Below, one piece after another: positions 34,072 through 42,757 of a stretch of 64,000 nt of DNA. The translations under genes and the position numbers were made by a program. The notes beneath the pieces were generated by a model that made no database searches, was not told the origin of the DNA, and saw only the letters and a program-made list of their open reading frames with translations. The DNA is taken from contig NZ_BMSA01000002.1 in the NCBI RefSeq assembly GCF_014648915.1, forward strand, positions 124,001 to 188,000, given 5' to 3'. Every line of letters begins with the position of its first letter. Within the stretch, counting starts at the first letter, position 1. This DNA is from Streptomyces phaeofaciens. GTDB taxonomy: Bacteria > Actinomycetota > Actinomycetes > Streptomycetales > Streptomycetaceae.

Positions 34072-35355
34072 ATGGCCATGGACGCCATCTCCGTCATCCG
34101 CACCAAGCGTGACCGCGGTGAGCTCGCCGACGAGCAGATCGACTGGGTGATCGACGCCTACACCCGCGGCGAGGTCGCCGACTACCAGATGGCCGCCCTC
34201 AACATGGCGATCCTGCTCAACGGCATGAACCGCCGCGAGATCGCCCGCTGGACGGCCGCGATGATCGCCTCCGGCGAGCGCATGGAGTTCTCCTCCCTGT
34301 CCCGCCCGACCGCCGACAAGCACTCCACCGGCGGCGTCGGCGACAAGATCACCCTCCCGCTGGCCCCGCTCGTCGCGGCCTGCGGCGCGGCGGTCCCGCA
34401 GCTGTCGGGTCGCGGCCTCGGCCACACCGGCGGCACGCTGGACAAGCTGGAGTCGATCCCCGGCTGGCGGGCGCTGCTGTCGAACGAGGAGATGCTGCAC
34501 GTCCTCGACACCACCGGCGCGGTGATCTGCGCGGCCGGCGACGGCCTGGCCCCCGCGGACAAGAAGCTCTACGCCCTGCGGGACGTCACCGGCACGGTCG
34601 AGGCGATCCCGCTGATCGCCTCCTCGATCATGTCGAAGAAGATCGCCGAGGGCACGGGCTCGCTGGTCCTGGACGTGAAGGTCGGCACGGGCGCCTTCAT
34701 GAAGACGATCGAGGACGCGCGCGAACTGGCCTCGACGATGGTGGGCCTCGGCACGGACCACGGCGTGAAGACCGTGGCCCTGCTGACGGACATGTCCACC
34801 CCTCTCGGCCTCACGGCGGGCAACGCGCTGGAGGTCCGTGAGTCGGTGGAGGTGCTGGCGGGCGGCGGCCCGGCGGACGTGGTGGAACTGACCGTCGCGC
34901 TCGCCCGCGAGATGCTCGACGCGGCCGGCGTGAAGGACGCGGACCCGGCGAAGGCGCTGGCCGACGGCTCGGCGATGGACGTCTGGCGCCGCATGATCGC
35001 GGCCCAGGGCGGCGATCCGGACGCGGAGCTGCCGGTGGCGCGCGAGCAGCACGTGGTGAAGGCGGCCGCCTCCGGCGTCCTGACCCGTCTGGACGCCTAC
35101 GACATCGGCATCGCCGCCTGGCGCCTCGGCGCGGGCCGCGCCCGCAAGGAGGACCCGGTGCAGGCCGGCGCCGGCGTCGAGCTGCACGCCAAGCCCGGCG
35201 ACACCGTCACCGAGGGCCAGCCCCTGCTGACCCTCCACACGGACACCCCGGAGCGCTTCGACTACGCCCTCCAGGCGGTCGAGGGTTCGTACGACATTGC
35301 CGCGCCGGGCACGTCGTTCACGGCGTCGCCGGTGGTGCTGGAACGTATTGCCTGA
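34072..35355 (+). CDS. deoA: Thymidine phosphorylase
   Basis: This 427-residue pyrimidine-nucleoside phosphorylase converts thymidine/deoxyuridine plus phosphate to base and deoxyribose-1-phosphate. Family motifs are KHSTGGVGDKITLPLAPLVAACG (phosphate site), SGRGLGHTGGTLDKLESIPG (thymidine phosphorylase signature) and the C-terminal PYNP domain with HAKPGDTVTEGQPLLTLHTD. GGAAGG upstream supports the ATG at 34072 (a second ATG follows at 34078). It is downstream of cdd, so uridine and deoxyuridine from cytidine deamination flow directly into it. The deoxyribose-1-phosphate made could pass to the mutase at 56.3 kb and deoC at 52 kb. Confidence 0.93.
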   Translation: MAMDAISVIRTKRDRGELADEQIDWVIDAYTRGEVADYQMAALNMAILLNGMNRREIARWTAAMIASGERMEFSSLSRPTADKHSTGGVGDKITLPLAPLVAACGAAVPQLSGRGLGHTGGTLDKLESIPGWRALLSNEEMLHVLDTTGAVICAAGDGLAPADKKLYALRDVTGTVEAIPLIASSIMSKKIAEGTGSLVLDVKVGTGAFMKTIEDARELASTMVGLGTDHGVKTVALLTDMSTPLGLTAGNALEVRESVEVLAGGGPADVVELTVALAREMLDAAGVKDADPAKALADGSAMDVWRRMIAAQGGDPDAELPVAREQHVVKAAASGVLTRLDAYDIGIAAWRLGAGRARKEDPVQAGAGVELHAKPGDTVTEGQPLLTLHTDTPERFDYALQAVEGSYDIAAPGTSFTASPVVLERIA

Positions 35356-35374
35356 CCTGAGGTTTCCCCCTTCG

Positions 35375-35414
35375 GGTGAACGGGATCGGTGGACCTCCAC
35401 CCGTCCCGTTCACC
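35375..35414. terminator. Terminator of the transporter/deoA operon
   Basis: A stem GGTGAACGGG / CCCGTTCACC (10 bp) with an inner GGTGG / CCACC pairing lies 20 bp after the deoA stop. Confidence 0.85.
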
Positions 35415-35575
35415 TTCTGTTGGATGGCACCCATGGCTCAGCCTCGCCAAGTTCGGTGAGCCTCTCGTACTGCCGGCCCCGTTCGACGTCACCATCGACA
35501 CTGGCGAGTTTCCTGCGGAGCAGGACCCGCCCGATGAGTTGAGCCCTGCCCCGGGGTCTACCGGACGTGGACCCC

Positions 35576-35923
35576 ATGACACCGCCCGTGCTTGCCCTGA
35601 CCGGCCCTGCCACCCCCGAACGGGTGGCGGGCCTCGCCGACGACGTGCGGGCGTTGCTGGACGCCGCAGGGGGCGGTGGGGTCGTCGTCTGCGATGTGGG
35701 CGGGATGGGACCGCCGGGTCTGGCCGCCGTCGATCTGCTGGCCCGGCTCCAGCTGGCCGCCCGCCGGGCCGGAGGCCGGATACGGCTGCGGGACCCCGAT
35801 CCCGCCCTACGCGCCCTGCTCGACCTCGTCGGACTCCGCTTCGAGGTGGAGGGGGAGGTCGAAGAGCGGGAACCAGCGCTGGGTGTCGAGATAGAAGTGG
35901 AACCCGGTGAGGCGGCCGTCTGA
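35576..35923 (+). CDS. Small STAS-domain protein
   Basis: This 115-residue protein is a single STAS (anti-sigma-factor-antagonist-like) domain: VVVCDVGGMGPPGLAAVDLLARLQLAARRAGGRIRLR with the usual beta-alpha pattern, and no obvious phosphorylatable Ser at the D-x-S position (GMGPPG instead). The C-terminus is acidic. The ATG at 35576 was chosen because the domain begins immediately after it. The last 117 bp overlap the 3' end of the convergent sigma-factor gene. Such proteins often work in partner-switching regulation, but no partner kinase is adjacent. Confidence 0.75.
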   Translation: MTPPVLALTGPATPERVAGLADDVRALLDAAGGGGVVVCDVGGMGPPGLAAVDLLARLQLAARRAGGRIRLRDPDPALRALLDLVGLRFEVEGEVEEREPALGVEIEVEPGEAAV

Positions 35924-36832
35924 GATCTCCAGGATCTGGATGGCCCAGGGCGTGAAGCCGCCGTTCTCCGGGTCCGGCTTGTACTGGGCGAACCCCGGCA
36001 GGCCGTTCACCTCGACGGGCAGCAGGCGCGAGCCCTCGCACGCCGAGCCGATCGTCGTCATGAAGCCCGCGATGTCGTCGTGGCCGGTCAGCCACAGGTC
36101 GAACGGCGGCATCGTCATGATGGCGTCCTCGTGGAGCAGGGCCGTCAGCGCCGTCATGTCGTAGCCCTCGAACGCCGCCACATAGCGTTCGAGGAGCTTC
36201 TGCTGCTCCTCGTCCAGCGGGTTCGACACCGCCGCGTCCGCGCCCGCCTCGGAGCGCTCGGCGAGCGTCGCCCGCGCCCGCTGCAACGCGCTGTTGACCG
36301 AGGCGACCGAGGTGCCGAGCAGCTCGGCGACCTCGCTCGCCTTCCACGCCAGCACCTCCCGCAGGATCAGCACCGCCCGCTGCTTCGGCGGGAGCTGCTG
36401 GAGCGCGGCCATGAACGCCAGGCGCACCGACTCCTTGGCGACCGCCGCCTCCGCCGGGTCCTCCACCGTGGGCAGTACGCGGGTGTCCGGCATCGGTTCC
36501 AGCCAGGTGTGGTCGGGACGGGGGGAGAGGGCCGCCTGGGCCAGGGGAGTGGATTCGGAGAGGTCCATCGGCCGCGCCCGTTTGTTGCCCGCCGTCAGCA
36601 TGTCCAGGCAGACGTTCGTCGCGATCCGGTACAGCCACGAGCGCAGGCTGGAGCGGCCCTCGAACTTGTCGTAGCTCCGCCAGGCACGCACCAGGGTGTC
36701 CTGCACCGCGTCCTCGGCCTCGAAGGAGGAGCCGAGCATGCGGTAGCAGTACCCGGTCAGCTCGACCCGGTGCTTCTCCAGCCTCGCGTCGAGGTCCTCG
36801 ACCGTCGCCGTCGCGGCCCTGCCGTCACTCAT
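35807..36832 (-). CDS. ECF-type sigma factor with C-terminal SnoaL-like domain (SigX5-type)
   Basis: This 341-residue sigma factor has region 2 (LTGYCYRMLGSSFEAEDAVQDTLVRAWRSYDKFEGRSSLRSWLYRIATNVCLD), region 4 (LPPKQRAVLILREVLAWKASEVAELLGTSVASVNSALQRARATL) and a C-terminal SnoaL/NTF2-like domain (about residues 205-335), as in the TIGR02960 SigX5 group. In such sigma factors the SnoaL domain can modulate activity in place of a separate anti-sigma factor. The start at 36832 follows the family length. No anti-sigma gene is adjacent; its 3' end lies antisense to the STAS gene. Target promoters are unknown. Confidence 0.9.
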   Translation of the reverse strand: MSDGRAATATVEDLDARLEKHRVELTGYCYRMLGSSFEAEDAVQDTLVRAWRSYDKFEGRSSLRSWLYRIATNVCLDMLTAGNKRARPMDLSESTPLAQAALSPRPDHTWLEPMPDTRVLPTVEDPAEAAVAKESVRLAFMAALQQLPPKQRAVLILREVLAWKASEVAELLGTSVASVNSALQRARATLAERSEAGADAAVSNPLDEEQQKLLERYVAAFEGYDMTALTALLHEDAIMTMPPFDLWLTGHDDIAGFMTTIGSACEGSRLLPVEVNGLPGFAQYKPDPENGGFTPWAIQILEISDGRLTGFHFYLDTQRWFPLFDLPLHLEAESDEVEQGA

Positions 36833-36942
36833 CGTCGTCCACCCGCCCCTGTGGCCGTTCTGTCACGCGCCTGTGCGCCCCAGCACTTCGGAAGCTACCG
36901 CAGCCCACTGACAATGGCCCGCCGAGTTGGTGAAAGCGCAGG

Positions 36943-38058
36943 TCAGACCAGCTGCTTCACGGACATCAGAAGGTGCTGGTGGGCCGCCGACGCGTCCGCC
37001 GGGGCCAGCAGCGCCCGCTGCCCCGTCCCGAGCAGCTGCATGCGCAGCGCGGGCGCCTCGAAGGAGGCCAGCGCGTCCAGCAGGTACGCCGGACCGAAGG
37101 CGACGGTGACCTCGTCGGCCCCGGTCAGGACGGCCGGCAGCCGCTGGACGGCCACGTCGTCGCCGTACCCGGCGCGCAGCAGCACCGACTCCGCCGAGAA
37201 GTCCAGCCGCACCGGACTGTTCGCCTCCGCCACCACCGCGACCCTGCGCACCGCCTCCGTCAGCGCCTCGCGCTCCACCTCGGCGACCGCCGCCCCCGCC
37301 ATGTCGAACAGCGTGCCGTAGCCCGGAAGCCGTCCGTCCAGCCGCCGCAGCACCGTCCGCATCGGTCCGCCCTCGAAGCCGATCGGACCGCTTGCGGCGG
37401 CCGGGTCGAGGCCCACCCGCACGGTTCCGCACCGCCCGAGCGCCCGCGCCACGTCCAGCAGCCGCCGCGCCGGAACGAGGGCCTCCACCACACCGCCGGC
37501 GTCGGCCTCCGCCTTCCACTCCAGCCGCCGTACCGCGTACCGGTAGCGGTCGGAGGCGGACAGGGTCATCTCGTCGCCGTCCAGCCGCAGCTGCACCCCG
37601 GTCAGCACGGGAAGCGTGTCGTCACGGCCCGCCGCCACCGCGACCTGGGCGACGGCGGTGGCGAACGCGGCCGCGTCCACGCTGCCGTACGCCCGCGGGG
37701 GCGGGGGCGCGGCCGGGTACTCCTCGCGCGGCAGGGTGGACAGGCCGAAGCGGGTGCCGCCCGCCTCGACCGTGAACCGTGTCCCGTCCAGGGCGCAGAC
37801 CACCGGCCCGTCCGGCAGGACCTTGCAGATGTCCAGCAGCCGCCGCCCGAGGACCAGCACCCGGCCGTCGGCCGTCACCTCGGCGTCGGTCCCGATCCGG
37901 GCCGCCGTCTCGAAGTCGAAGCCCGACACGGTCAGCCGCCCCGCCGACGCCTCCAGCAGCAGCCCGCCCAGCACCGGCACCGGTGTCCGGGCGGGCAGGG
38001 CGCGGGCCGCCCGGCCCACCGCCTCGACGAGGTCACCGCGCTCGACCCTGAACTCCAT
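36943..38058 (-). CDS. DNA polymerase III beta subunit paralogue (sliding clamp-like)
   Basis: This 371-residue three-domain clamp is similar throughout to DnaN: FRVERGDLVEAVGRAARALPARTPVPVLGGLLLEA at the start, LPREEYPA, DTLPVLTGVQLRL, ASDRYRYAVRRLEW, then LPGYGTLF and the third domain with SPVRLDF. The chromosomal dnaN is normally at oriC beside dnaA and recF; here there are no replication genes around, so this is a second clamp. The C-terminal client-binding groove end, HLLMSVKQLV, differs from the usual LLMPVRL-type tail (Pro to Ser, Arg to Lys). It could be a repair or developmental clamp, or could load less efficiently. The ATG at 38058 has AGGGGG upstream. Confidence 0.88.
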   Translation of the reverse strand: MEFRVERGDLVEAVGRAARALPARTPVPVLGGLLLEASAGRLTVSGFDFETAARIGTDAEVTADGRVLVLGRRLLDICKVLPDGPVVCALDGTRFTVEAGGTRFGLSTLPREEYPAAPPPPRAYGSVDAAAFATAVAQVAVAAGRDDTLPVLTGVQLRLDGDEMTLSASDRYRYAVRRLEWKAEADAGGVVEALVPARRLLDVARALGRCGTVRVGLDPAAASGPIGFEGGPMRTVLRRLDGRLPGYGTLFDMAGAAVAEVEREALTEAVRRVAVVAEANSPVRLDFSAESVLLRAGYGDDVAVQRLPAVLTGADEVTVAFGPAYLLDALASFEAPALRMQLLGTGQRALLAPADASAAHQHLLMSVKQLV

Positions 38059-38146
38059 GAACGAACCCCCTGTGCACGACCGGACGTCAGTGGCCGCGGA
38101 GGCTATCCGGGACCACTGACAACGGGCCGTGAGCAGGGGGGAACGA

Positions 38147-39424
38147 TCAGGCCGCGACGAGGGCCTCGCGGCGTGCCGCCCGCGACCCGAAGACCGTGAT
38201 CGTCACGACACCGAGCACCGCCAGCACACCCACCCCGACCGTGCCGGCCCAGCCGCCGGCGTGGAAGGCGATCGCCCCGACCGTGGAACCGGCGCTGGAG
38301 CCGATGTAGTACGCCGACTGGTAGAGGGCGGAGGCCTGCGCGCGGCCGGTGGTGGCCGTCTTGCTGACCGCGGAGGACGCCACCGCGTGCCCCGCGAAGA
38401 ACCCCGCCGTGATCAGCACCAGACCCAGCAGCACCAGGGCCAGGGAGTCGGCCAGGGAGAGGAGCAGGCCCGCCGCCGTGGTGCCGCCCGCCAGGTAGAG
38501 CGCCCCGCGCCGGCCCAGCCGGCCGACCAGCCGGCCCGCCGTGGACGCCGACACCGTACCGACCAGGTACACCAGGAAGATCGAGCCGACGACACCCTGC
38601 GGGAGGGAGAACGGGGCCTCGGTCAGCCGGTAGCCGATGACCGTGTACACACCGCCGAAGACGGTCATGAACAGCGCGCCGATCGCGTACAGCCGGCACA
38701 GCAGCGGGTCGGCCAGGTGGCCGCGGACCGTGCGGACCAGGGCGCCGGGCCGCAGCGACCCCGGCGTGAAGTGCCTCGGCGCCGGGAGCAGCAGCCGGAA
38801 CGCGATCGCGCAGCCCACCGCCAGCACGCCGATCACCGCGACGGCGGCCCGCCAGCCCCACTCCTGCGCGACCCAGCCGGTGATGACCCGGCCGCTCATG
38901 CCGCCGACGCTGTTGCCCGCCACGAACAGACCGATCGCCGTGACCAGCGCCCTGGGCCGGACCTCCTCCGCGAGGTACGCGGTCGCCGACGCCGGCAGCC
39001 CGGCCAGGGCCGCGCCCTGCACCGCCCGCAGCACCACCAGGGAGCCGAGCGAGGGTGCGAGGGGCACCAGCAGTCCCACGGCCACCGCGACCGCCAGCGA
39101 GGCCGTCATCACCGTACGGCGGCCGTAGCGCTCGGAGAGGGCGCTCATCGGCAGCACGAACAGCGCCAGTCCGCCGGTGGCCGCCGCGACCGTCCAGCTC
39201 GCCTCGCTCGCCGCCACCCCGAAGTCGCCGGAGATCAGCGGCAGGAGCGCCTGTGTGGAGTACAGCAGGGCGAAGGTCGCCACGCCGGCGAGGAAGAGCG
39301 CGAAGCTCATCCGGCGGTAGCCGGGACCGCCGGGGGCCATCCGGGAGTCGGCGGAGGGGAGGGAGGAGGGGACGGACGAGGCGGCGCCCACGATCGTGGA
39401 CGCCCCGGTACTGGCGGGAGACAT
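38147..39424 (-). CDS. MFS transporter
   Basis: This 425-residue major facilitator has about twelve helices: FALFLAGVATFALLYSTQALLP in helix 1, the loop 2-3 motif SALSERYGRRTVM, and ITGWVAQEWGWRAAVAVIG in helix 5. It resembles the YnfM/Bcr-like drug exporter group. The ATG at 39424 was chosen because it gives a short cytoplasmic N-terminus before helix 1 and has GAGG upstream; further in-frame sequence overlaps the LysR promoter. It is divergent from a LysR regulator that probably controls it. Substrate unknown. Confidence 0.88.
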   Translation of the reverse strand: MSPASTGASTIVGAASSVPSSLPSADSRMAPGGPGYRRMSFALFLAGVATFALLYSTQALLPLISGDFGVAASEASWTVAAATGGLALFVLPMSALSERYGRRTVMTASLAVAVAVGLLVPLAPSLGSLVVLRAVQGAALAGLPASATAYLAEEVRPRALVTAIGLFVAGNSVGGMSGRVITGWVAQEWGWRAAVAVIGVLAVGCAIAFRLLLPAPRHFTPGSLRPGALVRTVRGHLADPLLCRLYAIGALFMTVFGGVYTVIGYRLTEAPFSLPQGVVGSIFLVYLVGTVSASTAGRLVGRLGRRGALYLAGGTTAAGLLLSLADSLALVLLGLVLITAGFFAGHAVASSAVSKTATTGRAQASALYQSAYYIGSSAGSTVGAIAFHAGGWAGTVGVGVLAVLGVVTITVFGSRAARREALVAA

Positions 39425-39456
39425 GCCTCGAAGGTACGGACGCCCCGGCTCATCCG

Positions 39457-39469
39457 TCCAATGCATGGA
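39457..39469. promoter_or_regulatory. Candidate LysR box
   Basis: TCCAATGCATGGA is a T-N11-A imperfect inverted repeat lying in the 63-bp gap between the divergent MFS and LysR genes, the usual place for LysR control. Confidence 0.55.
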
Positions 39470-39487
39470 ATCGACATAATCGTTCCC

Positions 39488-40441
39488 ATGGAGCATCAGC
39501 AGAGGTCACAGCCCCGACTGTCACCGTCCGGTGACACAGAAGACATGGTGATGTCGCTGGCGCCGAGGCTCGCGTACTTCGCCGGCGTCGCCCGCACCGA
39601 GCACGTCACCCGCGCCGCCCAGGAGATGAACGTCCCCCAGTCGACGCTCTCCCGGGCGATCGTCCGTCTCGAACAGGACCTGGGCGTCGACCTGTTCGCC
39701 CGCCGCGGCCGCACGGTCTCCCTGACCCCCGCCGGCCGCACCTTCCTCACCTCCGTCGAGCGCGCTCTCGCCGAGATCGAGAGGGCCGCCGACGAGGTCC
39801 GTGCCGACGCCGACGCGGCCACCGGCAAGGTCGCGTTCGGCTTTCTGCACACCATGGGCGCCGAGACGGTCCCCGGCCTGATCCACGCCTTCCGCGCCGA
39901 CCATCCCCGGGTCCGCTTCAGCCTCGTGCAGAACCACGGCGAGGCGATGCTCGAAGGCCTTCGGGCCGGCGAACTGGACCTCTGCCTGACCTCCCCGGTC
40001 CCGGACGCCCCCGACCTGGTCGCCCGCCGTCTGGACGAACAGAAGCTCCGCCTGGTCGTCCCCGCCGAACACCGCCTCGCCGCCCGCAGGCGGGTCCGCC
40101 TCGCCGAGGCCGCCGACGAGACCTTCGTGACCCTGGAACCCGGCTACGGCCTGCGCCGCATCACCGACGACCTGTGCAAGGAGGCCGGCTTCCGCCCGAG
40201 GGTCGCCTTCGAGGGAGAGGAGGCGGAGACCCTGCGGGGGCTGGTGGCGGCGGGGCTGGGGGTCGCGCTGCTGCCCCCGCCCGCCGTGGCCCGCCCGGGG
40301 GTGGTGGAACTGACGGTCACGACCCCGAGGGCGATCCGGGAGATCGGCGTGGCGTGGCTGGACGGCCACCCGGACACTCCGCCGGTGGCGGCCTTCAAGA
40401 AGTTCCTGCTGTCGAGAAGGGGGAACCTGCTGCCGACCTGA
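39488..40441 (+). CDS. LysR-family transcriptional regulator
   Basis: This 317-residue regulator has an N-terminal winged helix (residues ~25-85: YFAGVARTEHVTRAAQEMNVPQSTLSRAIVRLEQDLGVDLFARRGRTVSLTPAGRTFL), a linker helix and a two-lobed periplasmic-binding-like ligand domain (GKVAFGFLHTMGAETVPGLI onward). The ATG at 39488 is the first giving a normal N-terminal extension. It is divergent from the MFS gene, with a T-N11-A motif between. A role in controlling the exporter is expected from layout; the ligand is unknown. Confidence 0.9.
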   Translation: MEHQQRSQPRLSPSGDTEDMVMSLAPRLAYFAGVARTEHVTRAAQEMNVPQSTLSRAIVRLEQDLGVDLFARRGRTVSLTPAGRTFLTSVERALAEIERAADEVRADADAATGKVAFGFLHTMGAETVPGLIHAFRADHPRVRFSLVQNHGEAMLEGLRAGELDLCLTSPVPDAPDLVARRLDEQKLRLVVPAEHRLAARRRVRLAEAADETFVTLEPGYGLRRITDDLCKEAGFRPRVAFEGEEAETLRGLVAAGLGVALLPPPAVARPGVVELTVTTPRAIREIGVAWLDGHPDTPPVAAFKKFLLSRRGNLLPT

Positions 40442-40489
40442 GGGGCGGCAGCGGGCACGGGCGATCTGTGGGGCGGCAGCGGGCACGGG
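40442..40489. repeat. 28-bp-period direct repeat
   Basis: The 20-bp unit GGGGCGGCAGCGGGCACGGG occurs at 40442-40461 and 40470-40489, and a third copy begins at 40498 and decays. It lies between the convergent LysR and hydrolase genes and makes no terminator hairpin that I can see. Confidence 0.8.
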
Positions 40490-40578
40490 CCGATCCGTGG
40501 GGCTGCGTCAGGGAGGCGGACCCGAGGCCCGGCCGGGCGCGCGGCCTCGGGTCCGGCGCGCGCGGGGCGCGGCCGTCG

Positions 40579-41343
40579 CTACCGTCCCCGCAGCGACCTC
40601 CCGAACCCCACCGCCAACGGCATCCGCAGCCCCAGCGGCGGCGGAGCCGCGAGCGCGTCCTCCACCGGCCGCGAGAGCCCCCGCCCGAACAGCATCCCCA
40701 TCGTGAAGTCCGCCGCCAGTGCGTGCACTTCGTCCCGGTACTGGTGTAAACCGTGGCCGTCGGCGTGCACTTCGAACCGGCACACGTCCCGGTTCGCCTT
40801 CTTCGCCCGCGCCGCCAGCCGGAAGGACAGCTCGGGATCGCTGCGCTCGTCGTTCGTGCCGTGCACGATCATCACGCGGCGCCCCACCAACTGCTTCACC
40901 GGTTCGGGCGGCGCGGCCACGTCGTCCTCCGGCAGCCAGGGGGCGAGGGCCAGCACGGAGTTGACGGCCTCATGGCCCGCGGCGCGCAGCGCGGCCCGCC
41001 CGCCCATACCGACCCCGGCCAGGCACACGGGAACGTCCCCGTACCGCCGGACGATCTCGTCCGCCGCCCAGGCCGCGTCCGCCGCGAGATGCGCCTCGCT
41101 GCCGTTCCAGCCGCGGTAGCGGTAGTGGACGACATGGGCGGCCAGGCCCTCCTCGTGTCCCGCCCTGGTGAGGGTGCGCCCCAGGGCGCGGACGGAGGCG
41201 GCCGCCCACATCGGGGATGGTCTGCGGCCGGAGACCTCCTCGCCGCCGGGGAGCAGCAGCACCACCGCGCTCACCGTCGTCGGCTCGGGGCCGAGCGCCC
41301 TTCCCAGCCGGGCCGTTCGGACCGGTGTCGCTTGCTGTGCCAT
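40579..41343 (-). CDS. Alpha/beta-hydrolase-fold protein lacking the nucleophile serine
   Basis: This 254-residue alpha/beta hydrolase-like protein has strand VVLLLPGGEEVSG, HYRYRGWNG, a nucleophile elbow, MIVHGTNDERSDP (acid loop) and FEVHADGHGLHQY (His). The elbow reads AGVGMGG, with Gly (codon at 41008-41010) where GxSxG hydrolases have Ser/Cys/Asp. Acid and histidine are kept. The protein is therefore either a non-catalytic fold member or uses another mechanism. The start codon overlaps an inverted repeat TGACA-N6-TGTCA (41343-41358). It is divergent from the adenosine deaminase gene. Confidence 0.8.
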   Translation of the reverse strand: MAQQATPVRTARLGRALGPEPTTVSAVVLLLPGGEEVSGRRPSPMWAAASVRALGRTLTRAGHEEGLAAHVVHYRYRGWNGSEAHLAADAAWAADEIVRRYGDVPVCLAGVGMGGRAALRAAGHEAVNSVLALAPWLPEDDVAAPPEPVKQLVGRRVMIVHGTNDERSDPELSFRLAARAKKANRDVCRFEVHADGHGLHQYRDEVHALAADFTMGMLFGRGLSRPVEDALAAPPPLGLRMPLAVGFGRSLRGR

Positions 41344-41428
41344 GACAGAACAGTGTCAGAAACGTCGGTGTACTCCACCCGTCCGTGCGGTCACCGTTAC
41401 GTATCGGCGGAGTTGTACAACGCGCGAT

Positions 41429-41440
41429 CTACGCGCGTAG
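41429..41440. promoter_or_regulatory. Nucleoside-regulon operator, site 4 (adenosine deaminase)
   Basis: A perfect palindrome CTACGCGCGTAG occupies the -35/-10 spacer of the add promoter. The -10 box TAGAGT (41445-41450) ends 6 nt before the ATG, so the transcript is probably leaderless and the site is well placed for repression. Confidence 0.85.
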
Positions 41441-41456
41441 GAGTTAGAGTGCGGAA

Positions 41457-42620
41457 ATGACGAGCCAGAGCATCCCAGCGGGCGACACCCCGAGCACGGA
41501 CCAGATCCGGCGGGCGCCCAAGGTTCTGCTGCACGACCACCTCGACGGCGGGCTGCGCCCCGGCACCATCGTCGACCTCGCCCGGGACACCGGGTACTCC
41601 CGACTCCCCGAGACCGACCCCGACAAGCTCGGCATCTGGTTCCGCGAGGCCGCCGACTCGGGTTCCCTGGAACGGTACTTGGAGACCTTCTCGCACACCG
41701 TCGGCGTGATGCAGACCCGGGACGCGCTCGTCCGGGTCGCCCGCGAGTGCGCCGAGGACCTCGCCGAGGACGGTGTCGTCTACGCCGAGGTGCGCTACGC
41801 CCCCGAGCAGCACCTCGACGGCGGGCTGACCCTCGAAGAGGTCGTCGAGGCCGTCAACGAGGGCTTCCGCGAAGGCGAGCGGACGGCCCGTCAGAACGGT
41901 CACCGGATCCGGGTGGGCGCCCTGCTCACCGCCATGCGGCACGCCGCCCGCGCCCTGGAGATCGCCGAACTCGCCAACCGCTACCGGGACCTGGGCGTCG
42001 TCGGCTTCGACATCGCTGGCGCGGAGGCGGGCTTCCCGCCCACCCGGCACCTGGACGCCTTCGAGTACCTGAAGCGGGAGAACAACCACTTCACCATCCA
42101 CGCGGGCGAGGCCTTCGGGCTGCCGTCCATCTGGCAGGCCCTCCAGTGGTGCGGCGCCGACCGGCTCGGCCACGGGGTGCGCATCATCGACGACATCGAG
42201 GTCACCGCCGACGGCGCGGTGAAGCTCGGCCGGCTCGCCTCCTACGTCCGCGACAAGCGGATCCCGCTGGAGATGTGCCCGTCCTCCAACCTCCAGACCG
42301 GCGCGGCCGCCTCCTACGCCGAGCACCCGATCGGGCTGCTGCGCCGGCTGCACTTCCGCGCGACGGTCAACACCGACAACCGGCTGATGTCCGGCACCAG
42401 CATGAGCCGGGAATTCGAGCACCTTGTCGACGCATTCGGCTACTCGCTCGACGACCTGCAATGGTTCTCGGTCAATGCTATGAAGTCAGCATTCATTCCT
42501 TTCGATGAACGACTCGCGATGATCAATGACGTGATCAAGCCCGGTTATGCCGAGCTGAAGTCCGAATGGCTGTTCCAGCAGACCGCCTCCACCAGCGGTT
42601 CTGTGGTCTCGGGCGACTGA
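41457..42620 (+). CDS. add: Adenosine deaminase
   Basis: This 387-residue zinc enzyme converts adenosine and deoxyadenosine to inosine and deoxyinosine. The active-site residues are visible: HDHLDGG (HxH zinc pair), HAGEAFG (His-Ala-Gly-Glu), RLGHGVRI and NTDNRLMSG (zinc Asp). The ATG at 41457 lies 6 nt after a -10 box and 16 bp after a perfect copy of the shared operator. Its product feeds purine nucleoside phosphorylase (57982-58806). It is monocistronic, closed by a hairpin at 42643-42675. Confidence 0.94.
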   Translation: MTSQSIPAGDTPSTDQIRRAPKVLLHDHLDGGLRPGTIVDLARDTGYSRLPETDPDKLGIWFREAADSGSLERYLETFSHTVGVMQTRDALVRVARECAEDLAEDGVVYAEVRYAPEQHLDGGLTLEEVVEAVNEGFREGERTARQNGHRIRVGALLTAMRHAARALEIAELANRYRDLGVVGFDIAGAEAGFPPTRHLDAFEYLKRENNHFTIHAGEAFGLPSIWQALQWCGADRLGHGVRIIDDIEVTADGAVKLGRLASYVRDKRIPLEMCPSSNLQTGAAASYAEHPIGLLRRLHFRATVNTDNRLMSGTSMSREFEHLVDAFGYSLDDLQWFSVNAMKSAFIPFDERLAMINDVIKPGYAELKSEWLFQQTASTSGSVVSGD

Positions 42621-42642
42621 TCGTACTTTTCCTCGGGAGCGG

Positions 42643-42675
42643 AATGCGGACGGACATTCACCATCCGTCCGCATT
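42643..42675. terminator. Terminator of add
   Basis: A perfect 12-bp stem, AATGCGGACGGA / TCCGTCCGCATT, with a 9-nt loop lies 22 bp after the add stop. Confidence 0.88.
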
Positions 42676-42757
42676 TCGATGTTTGCGGCCTCCCCCGCCC
42701 CGTGTTTACGGTCGGGGACCGATCGGTTCCCGTATCCCACTCGAGGACGCATTCATC

